From: Streptomyces sp. Je 1-79
GTDB taxonomy: Bacteria > Actinomycetota > Actinomycetes > Streptomycetales > Streptomycetaceae
DNA: 64,000 nucleotides
Direction of reading: 5' to 3'
Assembly: GCF_025195125.1 (NCBI RefSeq)
Contig: NZ_JAMGSL010000009.1
Location: 191,091 to 255,090, forward strand
This document shows positions 9,094-16,611 of this stretch, piece after piece. Under the pieces are notes generated by a model. It was not told where the DNA came from. It searched no databases and saw only the letters and a list, made by a program, of their open reading frames with translations. The position numbers and the translations under genes were made by a program. Positions within the stretch are counted from its first letter, which is position 1; each line of letters opens with the position of its first letter.

Positions 9094-9684
9094 ATGACCC
9101 TCGCTCTTGACTCCGCCGCCCAGGACCTCCTCTTCCGTGAGGCCCGCACCGCCAACACGTTCACCGACGAGCCGGTGACCGACGAGCAGGTCCAGGCGAT
9201 CTACGACCTCGTCAAGTACGGGCCGACCGCGTTCAACCAGACCCCGCTGCGCATCACCCTCGTCCGCTCCCCCGAGGCCCGCGAGCGCCTGGTGAAGCAC
9301 ATGGCCGAGGGCAACCAGGCGAAGACCGCCGCCGCCCCGCTGGTCGCGATCCTCTCCGCCGACAACGAGTTCCACGAGGAGCTCCCGTCCCTGCTGCCGC
9401 ACTTCCCGCAGGCCAAGGACGTCTTCTTCTCCGAGCGCCCGGTCCGTGAGGGCGCCGCGCTCCTGAACGCCGCCCTGCAGGCCGCGTACTTCATCGTCGG
9501 CGTCCGCGCCGCCGGCCTGGCCGCCGGCCCGATGACCGGTCTGGACTTCGCCGGCCTCCAGAAGGAGTTCCTGGACGCCGACCACACCCCGCTGATGGTC
9601 GTCAACATCGGCAAGCCGGGCGAGGACGCCTGGTTCCCGCGCTCCCCGCGCCTCTCCTACGACGAGGTCGTCACCACCGTCTGA
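9094..9684 (+). CDS. nitroreductase-family malonic semialdehyde reductase-like protein
   Basis: 196 residues, matching the RutE/HadB subgroup of FMN-dependent nitroreductases. FREARTANTFTDEPVTDEQV, KYGPTAFNQTPLRI and AGLAAGPMTGLDF are the subgroup blocks that contact FMN. RutE-type enzymes reduce malonic semialdehyde or similar reactive carbonyls with NAD(P)H, but actinomycete members are mostly untested. The ATG at 9094 has a GGAAGG sequence 10 bases upstream. It has its own promoter with two palindromes and is closed by a terminator, so it is a single-gene unit likely under repressor control. Confidence 0.85.
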   Translation: MTLALDSAAQDLLFREARTANTFTDEPVTDEQVQAIYDLVKYGPTAFNQTPLRITLVRSPEARERLVKHMAEGNQAKTAAAPLVAILSADNEFHEELPSLLPHFPQAKDVFFSERPVREGAALLNAALQAAYFIVGVRAAGLAAGPMTGLDFAGLQKEFLDADHTPLMVVNIGKPGEDAWFPRSPRLSYDEVVTTV

Positions 9685-9701
9685 TCACCTCGGCCGTGAG
9701 G

Positions 9702-9732
9702 AAGCCCCCGGACTCCAGGAGTCCGGGGGCTT
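9702..9732. terminator. Rho-independent terminator
   Basis: AAGCCCCCGGACT / AGTCCGGGGGCTT, a 13-bp stem with a 5-base loop followed by TT, directly after the nitroreductase gene and facing the convergent DUF4245 gene. Confidence 0.85.
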
Positions 9733-9800
9733 TCACGTAACTCACGGCGTACCCACTGCGTACCCACGGGGCACGCCCGGCAGGATCCGAAGGACGGGCC

Positions 9801-10334
9801 TCAGACCTTCTTCGACTGCAGGGCGCCCGCCATCTCGGCGAGCCGGTCGAACGACGCCGTCCCGGTCACGACCGTCGTCGCGCCGCCGTCCGTGCGGACC
9901 AGGGCGTCGTACTTCGGCCCCTCCCAGCGCTGCCAGACCTGACCGGCGACCGTCTGTGTCTTGCCGGTGTCCTTGGCCCTCTGGGTGACGTCGGGGACGT
10001 ACTTGTCGGGCTCCTCCGTGGACTGGTGGATCGCGACGTACTGGGTGTCCGGGTCGAGGAAGCCGAGCTGCCAGGCGTTGTGCTGCTCGCGCTTGTACGA
10101 GACCACGGTCGCCTTCCAACCCTCCCCGAGCCCCTCGGGGGCCAGCACCGCGTACGGCGCCGCCCGCTGGGCCGTCACCAGCTCGACCCGGTAGTCCTTC
10201 GCCTTGACCGGGTCGGCGTTCTCGTCGTGCGGGATGAAGAGATACATCACGCCCGCGGCGACCAAGATCACCCCGAGGGACTGGAACATCCCGCGTACCG
10301 TCTGCCTGCCTCGCATACCTGCCACGCCCACCAT
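9801..10334 (-). CDS. DUF4245 membrane-anchored protein
   Basis: 177 residues. One transmembrane helix (about residues 15-34, MFQSLGVILVAAGVMYLFIP) is followed by an extracytoplasmic domain, the DUF4245 pattern with YAVLAPEGLGEGWKAT and GQVWQRWEG. Function unknown; widespread in actinobacteria next to glpX, as here (divergent). An internal ATG (10316) could also be the start. No catalytic motif is evident. Confidence 0.8.
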   Translation of the reverse strand: MVGVAGMRGRQTVRGMFQSLGVILVAAGVMYLFIPHDENADPVKAKDYRVELVTAQRAAPYAVLAPEGLGEGWKATVVSYKREQHNAWQLGFLDPDTQYVAIHQSTEEPDKYVPDVTQRAKDTGKTQTVAGQVWQRWEGPKYDALVRTDGGATTVVTGTASFDRLAEMAGALQSKKV

Positions 10335-10451
10335 GGTCGCATCATGGTGTTGTGCTCATACGTGGGCCCCTCTGCTCAATTTGTCGACGTACCGATAGAG
10401 TCGCACCACCCTCTTTTTTCCGGCCGTCGCCGTACAGAAAGGTGCGCTCCG

Positions 10452-11483
10452 ATGACCGAGCACTCCCTGCCGTCCGAGCTGGAGGTCTCACCCGAGGCCC
10501 CCGACCGCAACCTCGCCCTGGAGCTGGTCCGCGTCACGGAGGCCGCTGCCATGGCCGCCGGCCGCTGGGTCGGCCGCGGCGACAAGATCGGTGCGGACGG
10601 CGCCGCGGTCAACGCGATGCGGACGCTGATCTCCACCGTCTCGATGAACGGCGTCGTCGTCATCGGCGAGGGCGAGAAGGACGAAGCCCCGATGCTGTTC
10701 AACGGCGAGCGGGTCGGCGACGGCACCGGCGCCGAGGTGGACATCGCCGTGGACCCGATCGACGGCACCACGCTCAACGCCAAGGGCATGCCCAACGCGA
10801 TCGCCGTCCTCGCCGCCGCCGACCGCGGCACCATGTTCGACCCGTCCGCGGTCTTCTACATGGACAAGCTGGTCACCGGCCCCGAGGCCGCCGACTTCGT
10901 CGACATCAACGCGCCCGTCTCGGTCAACATCCGCCGGGTCGCCAGGGCCAAGAGCATGTCCCCCGAGGACGTCACGGTCGTGATCCTGGACCGCCCCCGC
11001 CACGAGGGCATCGTCAAGGAGATCCGCGAGACCGGCGCCCGGATCAAGTTCATCACGGACGGTGACGTCGCCGGCTCGATCATGGCCGTCCGCGAGGGCA
11101 CCGGCGTGGACCTGCTCCTCGGCATCGGCGGCACGCCCGAGGGCATCATCTCGGCCTGCGCCATAAAGTGCCTGGGCGGTGTCATCCAGGGCAAGCTGTG
11201 GCCCAAGGACGAGGCCGAGCGCCAGAAGGCGATCGACGCCGGGCACGACCTGGACCGCGTGCTGTCCACGAACGACCTGGTCAGCGGCGACAACGTGTTC
11301 TTCGTCGCCACCGGCATCACGGACGGCGAGCTGCTGCGCGGCGTCCGCTACCGCTCGGAGACCGCGACCACGTCGTCGCTCGTGATGCGGTCGAAGTCCG
11401 GCACGATCCGCCAGATCGACTCCACGCACCGGCTGTCGAAGCTGCGCGCCTACAGCAAGATCGACTTCGACCGGGCGAAGTGA
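10452..11483 (+). CDS. glpX: class II fructose-1,6-bisphosphatase
   Basis: 343 residues. GlpX-type FBPase of gluconeogenesis. The metal and substrate motifs are clear: VIGEGEKDEAPML, VDPIDGTT, ITDGDVAGSIMA and LGIGGTPEGI. The ATG at 10452 follows a gene-proximal AAAGG-like ribosome site and gives the family length. In actinobacteria it is usually the only FBPase. It is followed by degenerate repeats and a strong terminator. Confidence 0.95.
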   Translation: MTEHSLPSELEVSPEAPDRNLALELVRVTEAAAMAAGRWVGRGDKIGADGAAVNAMRTLISTVSMNGVVVIGEGEKDEAPMLFNGERVGDGTGAEVDIAVDPIDGTTLNAKGMPNAIAVLAAADRGTMFDPSAVFYMDKLVTGPEAADFVDINAPVSVNIRRVARAKSMSPEDVTVVILDRPRHEGIVKEIRETGARIKFITDGDVAGSIMAVREGTGVDLLLGIGGTPEGIISACAIKCLGGVIQGKLWPKDEAERQKAIDAGHDLDRVLSTNDLVSGDNVFFVATGITDGELLRGVRYRSETATTSSLVMRSKSGTIRQIDSTHRLSKLRAYSKIDFDRAK

Positions 11484-11485
11484 CA

Positions 11486-11611
11486 CCCCGCCGGAAGTGA
11501 CACCCCGTAGCGGGGCGGTGAGCGACACCCGTAGCGATACGGGAGCGACACCCGTTGCGGTACGGCAAGCGAACACCCCGTAGCAGTACGGCAAGCGACA
11601 CCCGTAGCGGT
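11486..11611. repeat. degenerate 22-26 bp tandem repeats after glpX
   Basis: Five to six imperfect copies of a unit close to AGCGACACCCGTAGCGGTAC lie between glpX and its terminator. Several copies contain the small dyad CCCGT-agcgat-ACGGG. They are noncoding and likely form part of the glpX 3' UTR. Confidence 0.7.
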
Positions 11612-11655
11612 ACGGGAAGGGGCGCCCCCTGTGCGGTGGGGGCGCCCCTTCCCGT
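11612..11655. terminator. strong bidirectional terminator, 18-bp perfect stem
   Basis: ACGGGAAGGGGCGCCCCC and its exact complement flank an 8-base loop between glpX and the convergent wbl gene. One of the longest perfect stems in the window. Confidence 0.85.
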
Positions 11656-11689
11656 TGCGTACGGCCGGCGTCGCGAGCCGCTCGGCCGG

Positions 11690-12061
11690 TCAGCCGGCCG
11701 CTGCGATCCGGTCCGCGGCCGACGCCTTCTTGAGCTCCACCTCGCGCCGCCTGCGCCGGGCGAGGACGACACGGCGCTCGGCGGCGGTGAGCCCGCCCCA
11801 CACGCCGTACGGCTCCGGCTGGAGCAGCGCGTGCTCCCGGCACTCGACCATCACGGGGCAGCGGGCACAGACCCGCTTGGCGGCTTCCTCGCGCGAGAGC
11901 CGCGAGGCGGTCGGCTCCTTCGAGGGGGCGAAGAACAGTCCGGCCTCGTCCCGACGGCACACCGCCTCCGTGTGCCAGGGACCGGCCTCGTCCTCCCGAG
12001 CGGGGGCACGCTGGGGCGGGACGGCGGCGACCTGGAGGGGCTGATGCGGCAGTTGCAGCAC
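11690..12061 (-). CDS. wblI: WhiB-family iron-sulfur regulator (wblI position)
   Basis: 123 residues. Four cysteines at 35, 65, 68 and 74 (C-x29-C-x2-C-x5-C) bind a [4Fe-4S] cluster; GVWGG at 86-90 is the beta-turn that contacts the primary sigma factor, and the Arg/Lys-rich tail (RRRRRREVELKK) binds DNA. The symbol rests on its place between glpX and fumarase, which from memory matches wblI of S. coelicolor; the family assignment does not depend on this. It faces glpX across a terminator. Confidence 0.9.
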   Translation of the reverse strand: MLQLPHQPLQVAAVPPQRAPAREDEAGPWHTEAVCRRDEAGLFFAPSKEPTASRLSREEAAKRVCARCPVMVECREHALLQPEPYGVWGGLTAAERRVVLARRRRREVELKKASAADRIAAAG

Positions 12062-12216
12062 GGTCTACTCCTGACGACGGCTTCGCGAGCGAGAGACGAT
12101 GGAGCAGCCCTACCCGCTGTACGCGCGCCTATGCACTGCGTGCCGCCGAGTTCCGGAGTGCGGAATCCCGTGGGCGGATTCCGGTCACACCGTCACCGCT
12201 GGTCAGGGGCGCGTGA

Positions 12217-12927
12217 TCAGTGGCCGAGATGCTTGCGCAGCTTGTCCTGGACCTGGTTCTGGAGGTCCGTGATCCACTTGCCGCGCTTGGGCTTGGCCTC
12301 GACGTTGCCGAAGACCGAGTAGCCGTTGATCACGACCACCGGGGCCTGCGGGTCGGCGGCCTCCATGGTCACGACCTCGAAGTTGCCGAAGATCCCCGTG
12401 CCGTTGCCCCGCAGGCTGATGTTCTCCGGGACGCGCACCTCGACGTTGCCGAAGATCGAGGTGGCGTTGATGGTGCTCAGCCGCTGGGCGAAGAGCGCCT
12501 CGGTCAGGTCGATCTCGATGTTGCCGAAGAGCGAGAAGGCGTTGGTCCTGCGGCCCACGCGCCAGCGGCCCTTGCGGGTGGTGCTGGAGAAGACGGCGAC
12601 GAGGTTGTCGGCGGGGCCCGAGGTGTCCTCGGGGCCGTACGCGTACGCCGGCTCGGGCGCCTGGCGGGCGCGGTTCCCGGCGGGCAGGTCGCGGACGATC
12701 GGCTCCAGCTCGCCCACGGTCTTGGCGCGGTAGACCGCGTCGATCCGATCGGAGTGCTCCTCGGCGTCGATCCGCCCCTCGGCCAGCGCGTCCCTGAGGA
12801 TGTCCGCGATCCGGTCACGGTCGGCGTCCGAGGCGCGCAGGGAGTCCCCCGGAGCGGCGGGAACGGCCGGGGCGGGGGCGGGCTCGGCGGGGGCGACCGG
12901 CTTCTGAGGCTGCTTTTCGAGGTCCAC
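12217..12927 (-). CDS. DUF1707 SHOCT-like / cell-wall-stress (LiaF-like) protein
   Basis: 236 residues. The Pro/Ala-rich N-terminus leads to a DUF1707 helix pair (LRASDADRDRIADILRDAL, AEGRIDAEEHSDRIDAVYRA; about residues 30-85). The C-terminal half (about 105-225) is a beta-rich LiaF-like region with repeated SLFGNIEID / SIFGNVEVRV / GIFGNFEV / SVFGNVEAK turns. No transmembrane helix is seen. DUF1707 proteins are thought to be membrane-associated regulators; the specific role is unknown. Confidence 0.85.
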   Translation of the reverse strand: MDLEKQPQKPVAPAEPAPAPAVPAAPGDSLRASDADRDRIADILRDALAEGRIDAEEHSDRIDAVYRAKTVGELEPIVRDLPAGNRARQAPEPAYAYGPEDTSGPADNLVAVFSSTTRKGRWRVGRRTNAFSLFGNIEIDLTEALFAQRLSTINATSIFGNVEVRVPENISLRGNGTGIFGNFEVVTMEAADPQAPVVVINGYSVFGNVEAKPKRGKWITDLQNQVQDKLRKHLGH

Positions 12928-12981
12928 GACCCCAGACTAGCGAAACGCGATAGATCGCGACTAGGGGGCGCGACCGGCCAC

Positions 12982-12999
12982 GTCACTCGCGGGAGTGAC
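12982..12999. promoter_or_regulatory. inverted repeat between DUF1707 and DUF1304 genes
   Basis: GTCACTC-gcgg-GAGTGAC, a 7-bp perfect dyad in the divergent intergenic region. Possible operator for either gene. Confidence 0.35.
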
Positions 13000-13024
13000 C
13001 TCACGGAGACTCCGAAGGACACTT

Positions 13025-13060
13025 CTGGACATCTGTCCAGCTATCCTGGACACATGTCCA
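13025..13060. promoter_or_regulatory. twin TGGACA-N2-TGTCCA operators
   Basis: Two palindromes, CTGGACA-tc-TGTCCAG (13025-13040) and TGGACA-ca-TGTCCA (13047-13060), have centres 21 bases apart, two helical turns. The second covers the ATG at 13054. This is the expected geometry for a pair of dimers of the TetR regulator encoded at 13412-13978. Confidence 0.65.
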
Positions 13061-13121
13061 TCATCACCACGTCGCCGTCGGCCTCGTCGCCGCCCTGCAC
13101 GCGTACATCCTCGTCCTGGAG

Positions 13122-13415
13122 ATGTTCCTCTGGGAGCGCCGTCCGGGGCGGAAGCTCTCCGGCTTCGACGCGCCGACGGCCCGCGCGACCGCGCCGCTGG
13201 CCGCCAACCAGGGCCTGTACAACGGATTCCTCGCGGCCGGTCTGGTCTGGGGCCTGATCGCCGCCGACCCCACCGGCCACCAGGTCCAGGTGTTCTTCCT
13301 CTCCTGCGTCGTGATCGCCGGCGTCTACGGAGGCCTGACCGCCAACCGCCGGATCCTGGCCGCCCAGGCCCTGCCCGGAGCCCTCGCCCTCACCGCCGTA
13401 CTGTGGGCGGGATGA
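13122..13415 (+). CDS. DUF1304 membrane protein, start region apparently frameshifted
   Basis: From the internal ATG the product is 97 residues; family members run about 20 residues longer at the N-terminus. That missing part is encoded in frame (VAVGLVAALHAYILVLEM) but has no ATG, GTG or TTG back to a stop at 12996. The natural start, ATG at 13054 (MSII...), is in the wrong frame by one base. LAANQGLYNGFLAAGLVWGL and the later hydrophobic segments identify the DUF1304 four-helix family of unknown function. It overlaps the TetR gene by ATGA. Either a real inactivating frameshift or a sequencing error. Confidence 0.7.
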   Translation: MFLWERRPGRKLSGFDAPTARATAPLAANQGLYNGFLAAGLVWGLIAADPTGHQVQVFFLSCVVIAGVYGGLTANRRILAAQALPGALALTAVLWAG

Positions 13416-13978
13416 CCTCCTCAGCCACGGACCCCCGCGCCGCCCGCACCCGCGCGAGGCTCCGCGCCGCCCTGTGGGAGGAGTGCGCCGAGCGCCCCCT
13501 CGACGAGGTCGGGGTCGCCGCGCTCGTCCGCCGCGCGGGCGTCGGCCGGGCCACCTTCTACCTCCACTACCCCGACCTCCAGGCCCTCGCCGTCGACGCC
13601 TGCGCCGATGTCGTACGGGACGCGGTCGAGGCCCTCCACGCCTGGCGCGGCACGCCCGACCCGGCCGCGCCGCCGCCCGCCCTGGCCGCCTTCTTCGCCG
13701 CGGTCGCCCCGCGGGCGCCGCTCTACCGCGGGCTGCTCCGGCCGGGCGGCGGCGGGCCGCTCGGCGAACTCCTCCACCAGGAGCTGCGCGCCTACAGCGC
13801 GCGGGAGCGCGAGCTGGCCGGCGCCCCCGAGCCCGGCCTGGTGGCCTCGGCGGTCGCGGCGGCGTTCGGAGGGCTGCTCGCGGACTGGGTGCACGGCCTG
13901 ATCGAGGCCTCGTCCGAGCAGATGGCCGGCCGCACCTGGCGACTGCTGATCTCCCTGCACCGCACCCCGCTGCCCTGA
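13412..13978 (+). CDS. TetR/AcrR family regulator
   Basis: 188 residues. N-terminal HTH (about residues 10-58; VGVAALVRRAGVGRATFYLHY is the recognition region) followed by an all-helical ligand domain. The ATG at 13412 overlaps the DUF1304 stop, so the two are coupled. The twin palindromes upstream of the operon suggest autoregulation. The ligand is unknown. Confidence 0.88.
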   Translation: MTSSATDPRAARTRARLRAALWEECAERPLDEVGVAALVRRAGVGRATFYLHYPDLQALAVDACADVVRDAVEALHAWRGTPDPAAPPPALAAFFAAVAPRAPLYRGLLRPGGGGPLGELLHQELRAYSARERELAGAPEPGLVASAVAAAFGGLLADWVHGLIEASSEQMAGRTWRLLISLHRTPLP

Positions 13979-14052
13979 GGCCCCGGGCAACCGCGCCCCG
14001 CTGCCCCTCCGGCCCGGACGCCCCGCGGGCTGTCGGTGAGGCCCCTCCCCCG

Positions 14053-14071
14053 GGAAGTGAGCCTTACCTCA
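14053..14071 (-). promoter_or_regulatory. iron-box-like sequence upstream of the class I fumarase
   Basis: Read on the minus strand, TGAGGTAAGGCTCACTTCC shares about 13 of 19 positions with the DtxR/DmdR1 iron box TTAGGTTAGGCTAACCTAA, including the core AGG.AAGGCT.AC. It lies about 80 bases before the start codon. A weak match by eye. Confidence 0.35.
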
Positions 14072-14151
14072 CAGGCTCCGTCCACCCGCCTCGCTCTACG
14101 CTGGAGGAGGCGCCGCCAATGGAGGCGGCGCTGCTGTCTGCCGAGTGAGGA

Positions 14152-15834
14152 ATGGCTGCCGTCATGCCAGAGTTTTCGTACTCCGATCTGCTCCCCCTGG
14201 GAGAGGACACCACGCCCTACCGCCTGGTGACCGCCGACGGTGTCTCCACCTTCGAGGCCGACGGCCGTACGTTCCTCACGGTCGAGCCGGAGGCGCTGCG
14301 CACGCTCGCCGCCGAGGCGATCCACGACATCCAGCACTACCTGCGCCCGGCCCACCTGGCCCAGCTGCGCCGGATCATCGACGACCCGGAGGCGTCGAGC
14401 AACGACAAGTTCGTCGCGCTCGACCTCCTCAAGAACGCGAACATCGCCGCCGCGGGCGTCCTGCCCATGTGCCAGGACACCGGCACCGCGATCGTCATGG
14501 GCAAGCGCGGCCAGAACGTGCTGACCTCCGGCCGCGACGAGGAGGCCCTGTCCAAGGGCATCTACGACGCGTACACCAAGCTCAACCTGCGGTACTCGCA
14601 GATGGCTCCCGTCACCATGTGGGAGGAGAAGAACACCGGCTCGAACCTGCCCGCGCAGATCGAGCTGTACGCGACGGACGGCGGCGCGTACAAGTTCCTC
14701 TTCATGGCCAAGGGCGGCGGCTCGGCCAACAAGTCCTTCCTCTACCAGGAGACGAAGGCCGTGCTCAACGAGGCGAGCATGATGAAGTTCCTGGAGGAGA
14801 AGATCCGTTCGCTCGGTACGGCCGCCTGCCCGCCGTACCACCTGGCGATCGTCGTCGGCGGCACCTCCGCCGAGTTCGCGCTGAAGACCGCGAAGTACGC
14901 CTCCGCGCACTACCTGGACGAGCTGCCCTCCGAGGGCTCGGCCGAGACCGGCCACGGCTTCCGGGACAAGGAGCTGGAGGAGAAGGTCTTCGAGCTCACG
15001 CAGAAGATCGGCATCGGCGCGCAGTTCGGCGGAAAGTACTTCTGCCACGACGTCCGTGTCGTGCGCCTGCCGCGCCACGGCGCCTCGCTGCCCGTCGCGA
15101 TCGCCGTGTCCTGCTCGGCCGACCGCCAGGCCGTCGCGAAGATCACCGCAGAGGGCGTCTTCCTTGAGCAGCTGGAGACCGACCCGGCGCGCTTCCTGCC
15201 GGAGACGACGGAGGAGCACCTCGACGAGTCCTCCGACGTCGTGAAGATCGACCTGAACCAGCCGATGGACGAGATCCTCGCCGAGCTGACCAAGTACCCG
15301 GTCAAGACCCGCCTCTCCCTCAACGGCCCGCTGGTCGTGGCCCGTGACATCGCGCACGCCAAGATCAAGGAGCGGCTCGACGCGGGCGAGGAGATGCCGC
15401 AGTACCTGAAGGACCACCCGGTCTACTACGCGGGCCCGGCGAAGACGCCCGAGGGGTACGCCTCCGGCTCCTTCGGCCCGACGACGGCCGGCCGTATGGA
15501 CTCCTACGTCGAGCAGTTCCAGGCGGCGGGCGGCTCCAAGGTCATGCTGGCCAAGGGCAACCGCTCGAAGCAGGTCACCGACGCGTGCGGCAGCCACGGC
15601 GGCTTCTACCTGGGCTCGATCGGCGGCCCGGCGGCGCGGCTCGCGCAGGACTGCATCAAGAAGGTCGAGGTCGTCGAGTACGAGGAGCTCGGCATGGAGG
15701 CGGTCTGGAAGATCGAGGTCGAGGACTTCCCCGCGTTCATCGTCGTGGACGACAAGGGCAACGACTTCTTCCAGAATCCGGCGCCGGAGCCGACCTTCAC
15801 CCACATCCCGGTCCGCGGCCCCGGCCTCGGCTGA
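14152..15834 (+). CDS. fumB: class I (iron-sulfur) fumarate hydratase
   Basis: 560 residues. A class I fumarase converting fumarate and malate in the TCA cycle with an oxygen-sensitive [4Fe-4S] cluster. Candidate cluster cysteines are C107 (LPMCQDTG), C226 (GTAACPPYH) and about C321 (AVSCSADR); the first spacing, 119, equals that of known enzymes. KGGGSANKSFLYQ and ACGSHGGFYLGSIGGPAA are family blocks. An ATG at 14164 is an alternative start. The gene is 2.4 kb upstream of the iron-free isozyme fumC, so the cell has both classes. The symbol follows Streptomyces usage. Confidence 0.93.
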   Translation: MAAVMPEFSYSDLLPLGEDTTPYRLVTADGVSTFEADGRTFLTVEPEALRTLAAEAIHDIQHYLRPAHLAQLRRIIDDPEASSNDKFVALDLLKNANIAAAGVLPMCQDTGTAIVMGKRGQNVLTSGRDEEALSKGIYDAYTKLNLRYSQMAPVTMWEEKNTGSNLPAQIELYATDGGAYKFLFMAKGGGSANKSFLYQETKAVLNEASMMKFLEEKIRSLGTAACPPYHLAIVVGGTSAEFALKTAKYASAHYLDELPSEGSAETGHGFRDKELEEKVFELTQKIGIGAQFGGKYFCHDVRVVRLPRHGASLPVAIAVSCSADRQAVAKITAEGVFLEQLETDPARFLPETTEEHLDESSDVVKIDLNQPMDEILAELTKYPVKTRLSLNGPLVVARDIAHAKIKERLDAGEEMPQYLKDHPVYYAGPAKTPEGYASGSFGPTTAGRMDSYVEQFQAAGGSKVMLAKGNRSKQVTDACGSHGGFYLGSIGGPAARLAQDCIKKVEVVEYEELGMEAVWKIEVEDFPAFIVVDDKGNDFFQNPAPEPTFTHIPVRGPGLG

Positions 15835-15910
15835 GCCGGGACCGAGCCTCGACGGCGGCCCGGTGGAAAACCCTGACGGGAGGCCGGGGCGCCCCGGATA
15901 GCCTGCGGGC

Positions 15911-16555
15911 ATGAGACATCCGATACGGGTCCTGGTGCCGGCCCTCGCCGTTCTCACGGCCGCCGGCGCGCTGACCGGCTGTGGCGCCACGGCGAAGCCC
16001 GACCCCGACGCGGCGCCCGTCAAGAAGCCGACCGCCGGCGCGTCCACCGCGGCGGCCGGGGCCGGCGAGGCCGCCGGGTCCGTCGGGGGGTCCGGGACCG
16101 CCTGCGAGCTGCCGGTCTCCTTCGGCCTGGCCGCGGACTGGAAGCCGAAGGCCGTCAAGGCCACCGACGACGAGGTGTTCGCCGCGCTCGGGAAGCAGGG
16201 GCCCGCGACGATGACCTGCGAGATCGACGCGAAGCCGGCCGGCAACATCGGCTACCTGCGTGTCTGGGCGGCGGGCGAGGGAGCGGCCCGTACCGCCCTC
16301 GAAGGGTTCGTGAAGGCGGAGAAGAACGCCACCGAGGTCTCCTACAGGGAGACGGAGGCCGGAGCGCTGCCGGCCGTGGAGGTGACGTACACCGTCTACA
16401 ACAAGCTCATGGAGGAGTCGAAGGAGGAGCGCGCCTTCGCCGTCGCCGCCCCGAAGGGGACGGTGATCGTCCATCTCGGCGGTCTGGACACCGAGGAGCA
16501 CCGCGAGATGCTTCCGGCGTACGAGCTGGCCCGGTCCAGCCTCAAGGCCCTGTAG
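15911..16555 (+). CDS. secreted lipoprotein of unknown function
   Basis: 214 residues. A signal peptide with lipobox ALTGCG (Cys at 24) predicts lipid anchoring to the outer face of the membrane. An Ala/Thr-rich linker (about 30-62) precedes a globular domain with two further cysteines, one in TACELP and one in MTCEID, likely a disulfide. It sits just after the fumarase gene and ends at a strong terminator. No family is recognised. Confidence 0.8.
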   Translation: MRHPIRVLVPALAVLTAAGALTGCGATAKPDPDAAPVKKPTAGASTAAAGAGEAAGSVGGSGTACELPVSFGLAADWKPKAVKATDDEVFAALGKQGPATMTCEIDAKPAGNIGYLRVWAAGEGAARTALEGFVKAEKNATEVSYRETEAGALPAVEVTYTVYNKLMEESKEERAFAVAAPKGTVIVHLGGLDTEEHREMLPAYELARSSLKAL

Positions 16556-16562
16556 GCATGAC

Positions 16563-16596
16563 CGTGGCCCCCGTCCCGCACCGGACGGGGGCCACG
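16563..16596. terminator. terminator, 14-bp perfect stem
   Basis: CGTGGCCCCCGTCC / GGACGGGGGCCACG with a 6-base loop, between the lipoprotein gene and the convergent SGNH esterase gene. Confidence 0.85.
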
Positions 16597-16611
16597 GCGT
16601 CCTGGGCGCGG

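Noticed and set aside
14103..14151. Extended N-terminus for the class I fumarase
   Set aside because: No start with a ribosome site and no family similarity upstream of 14152.
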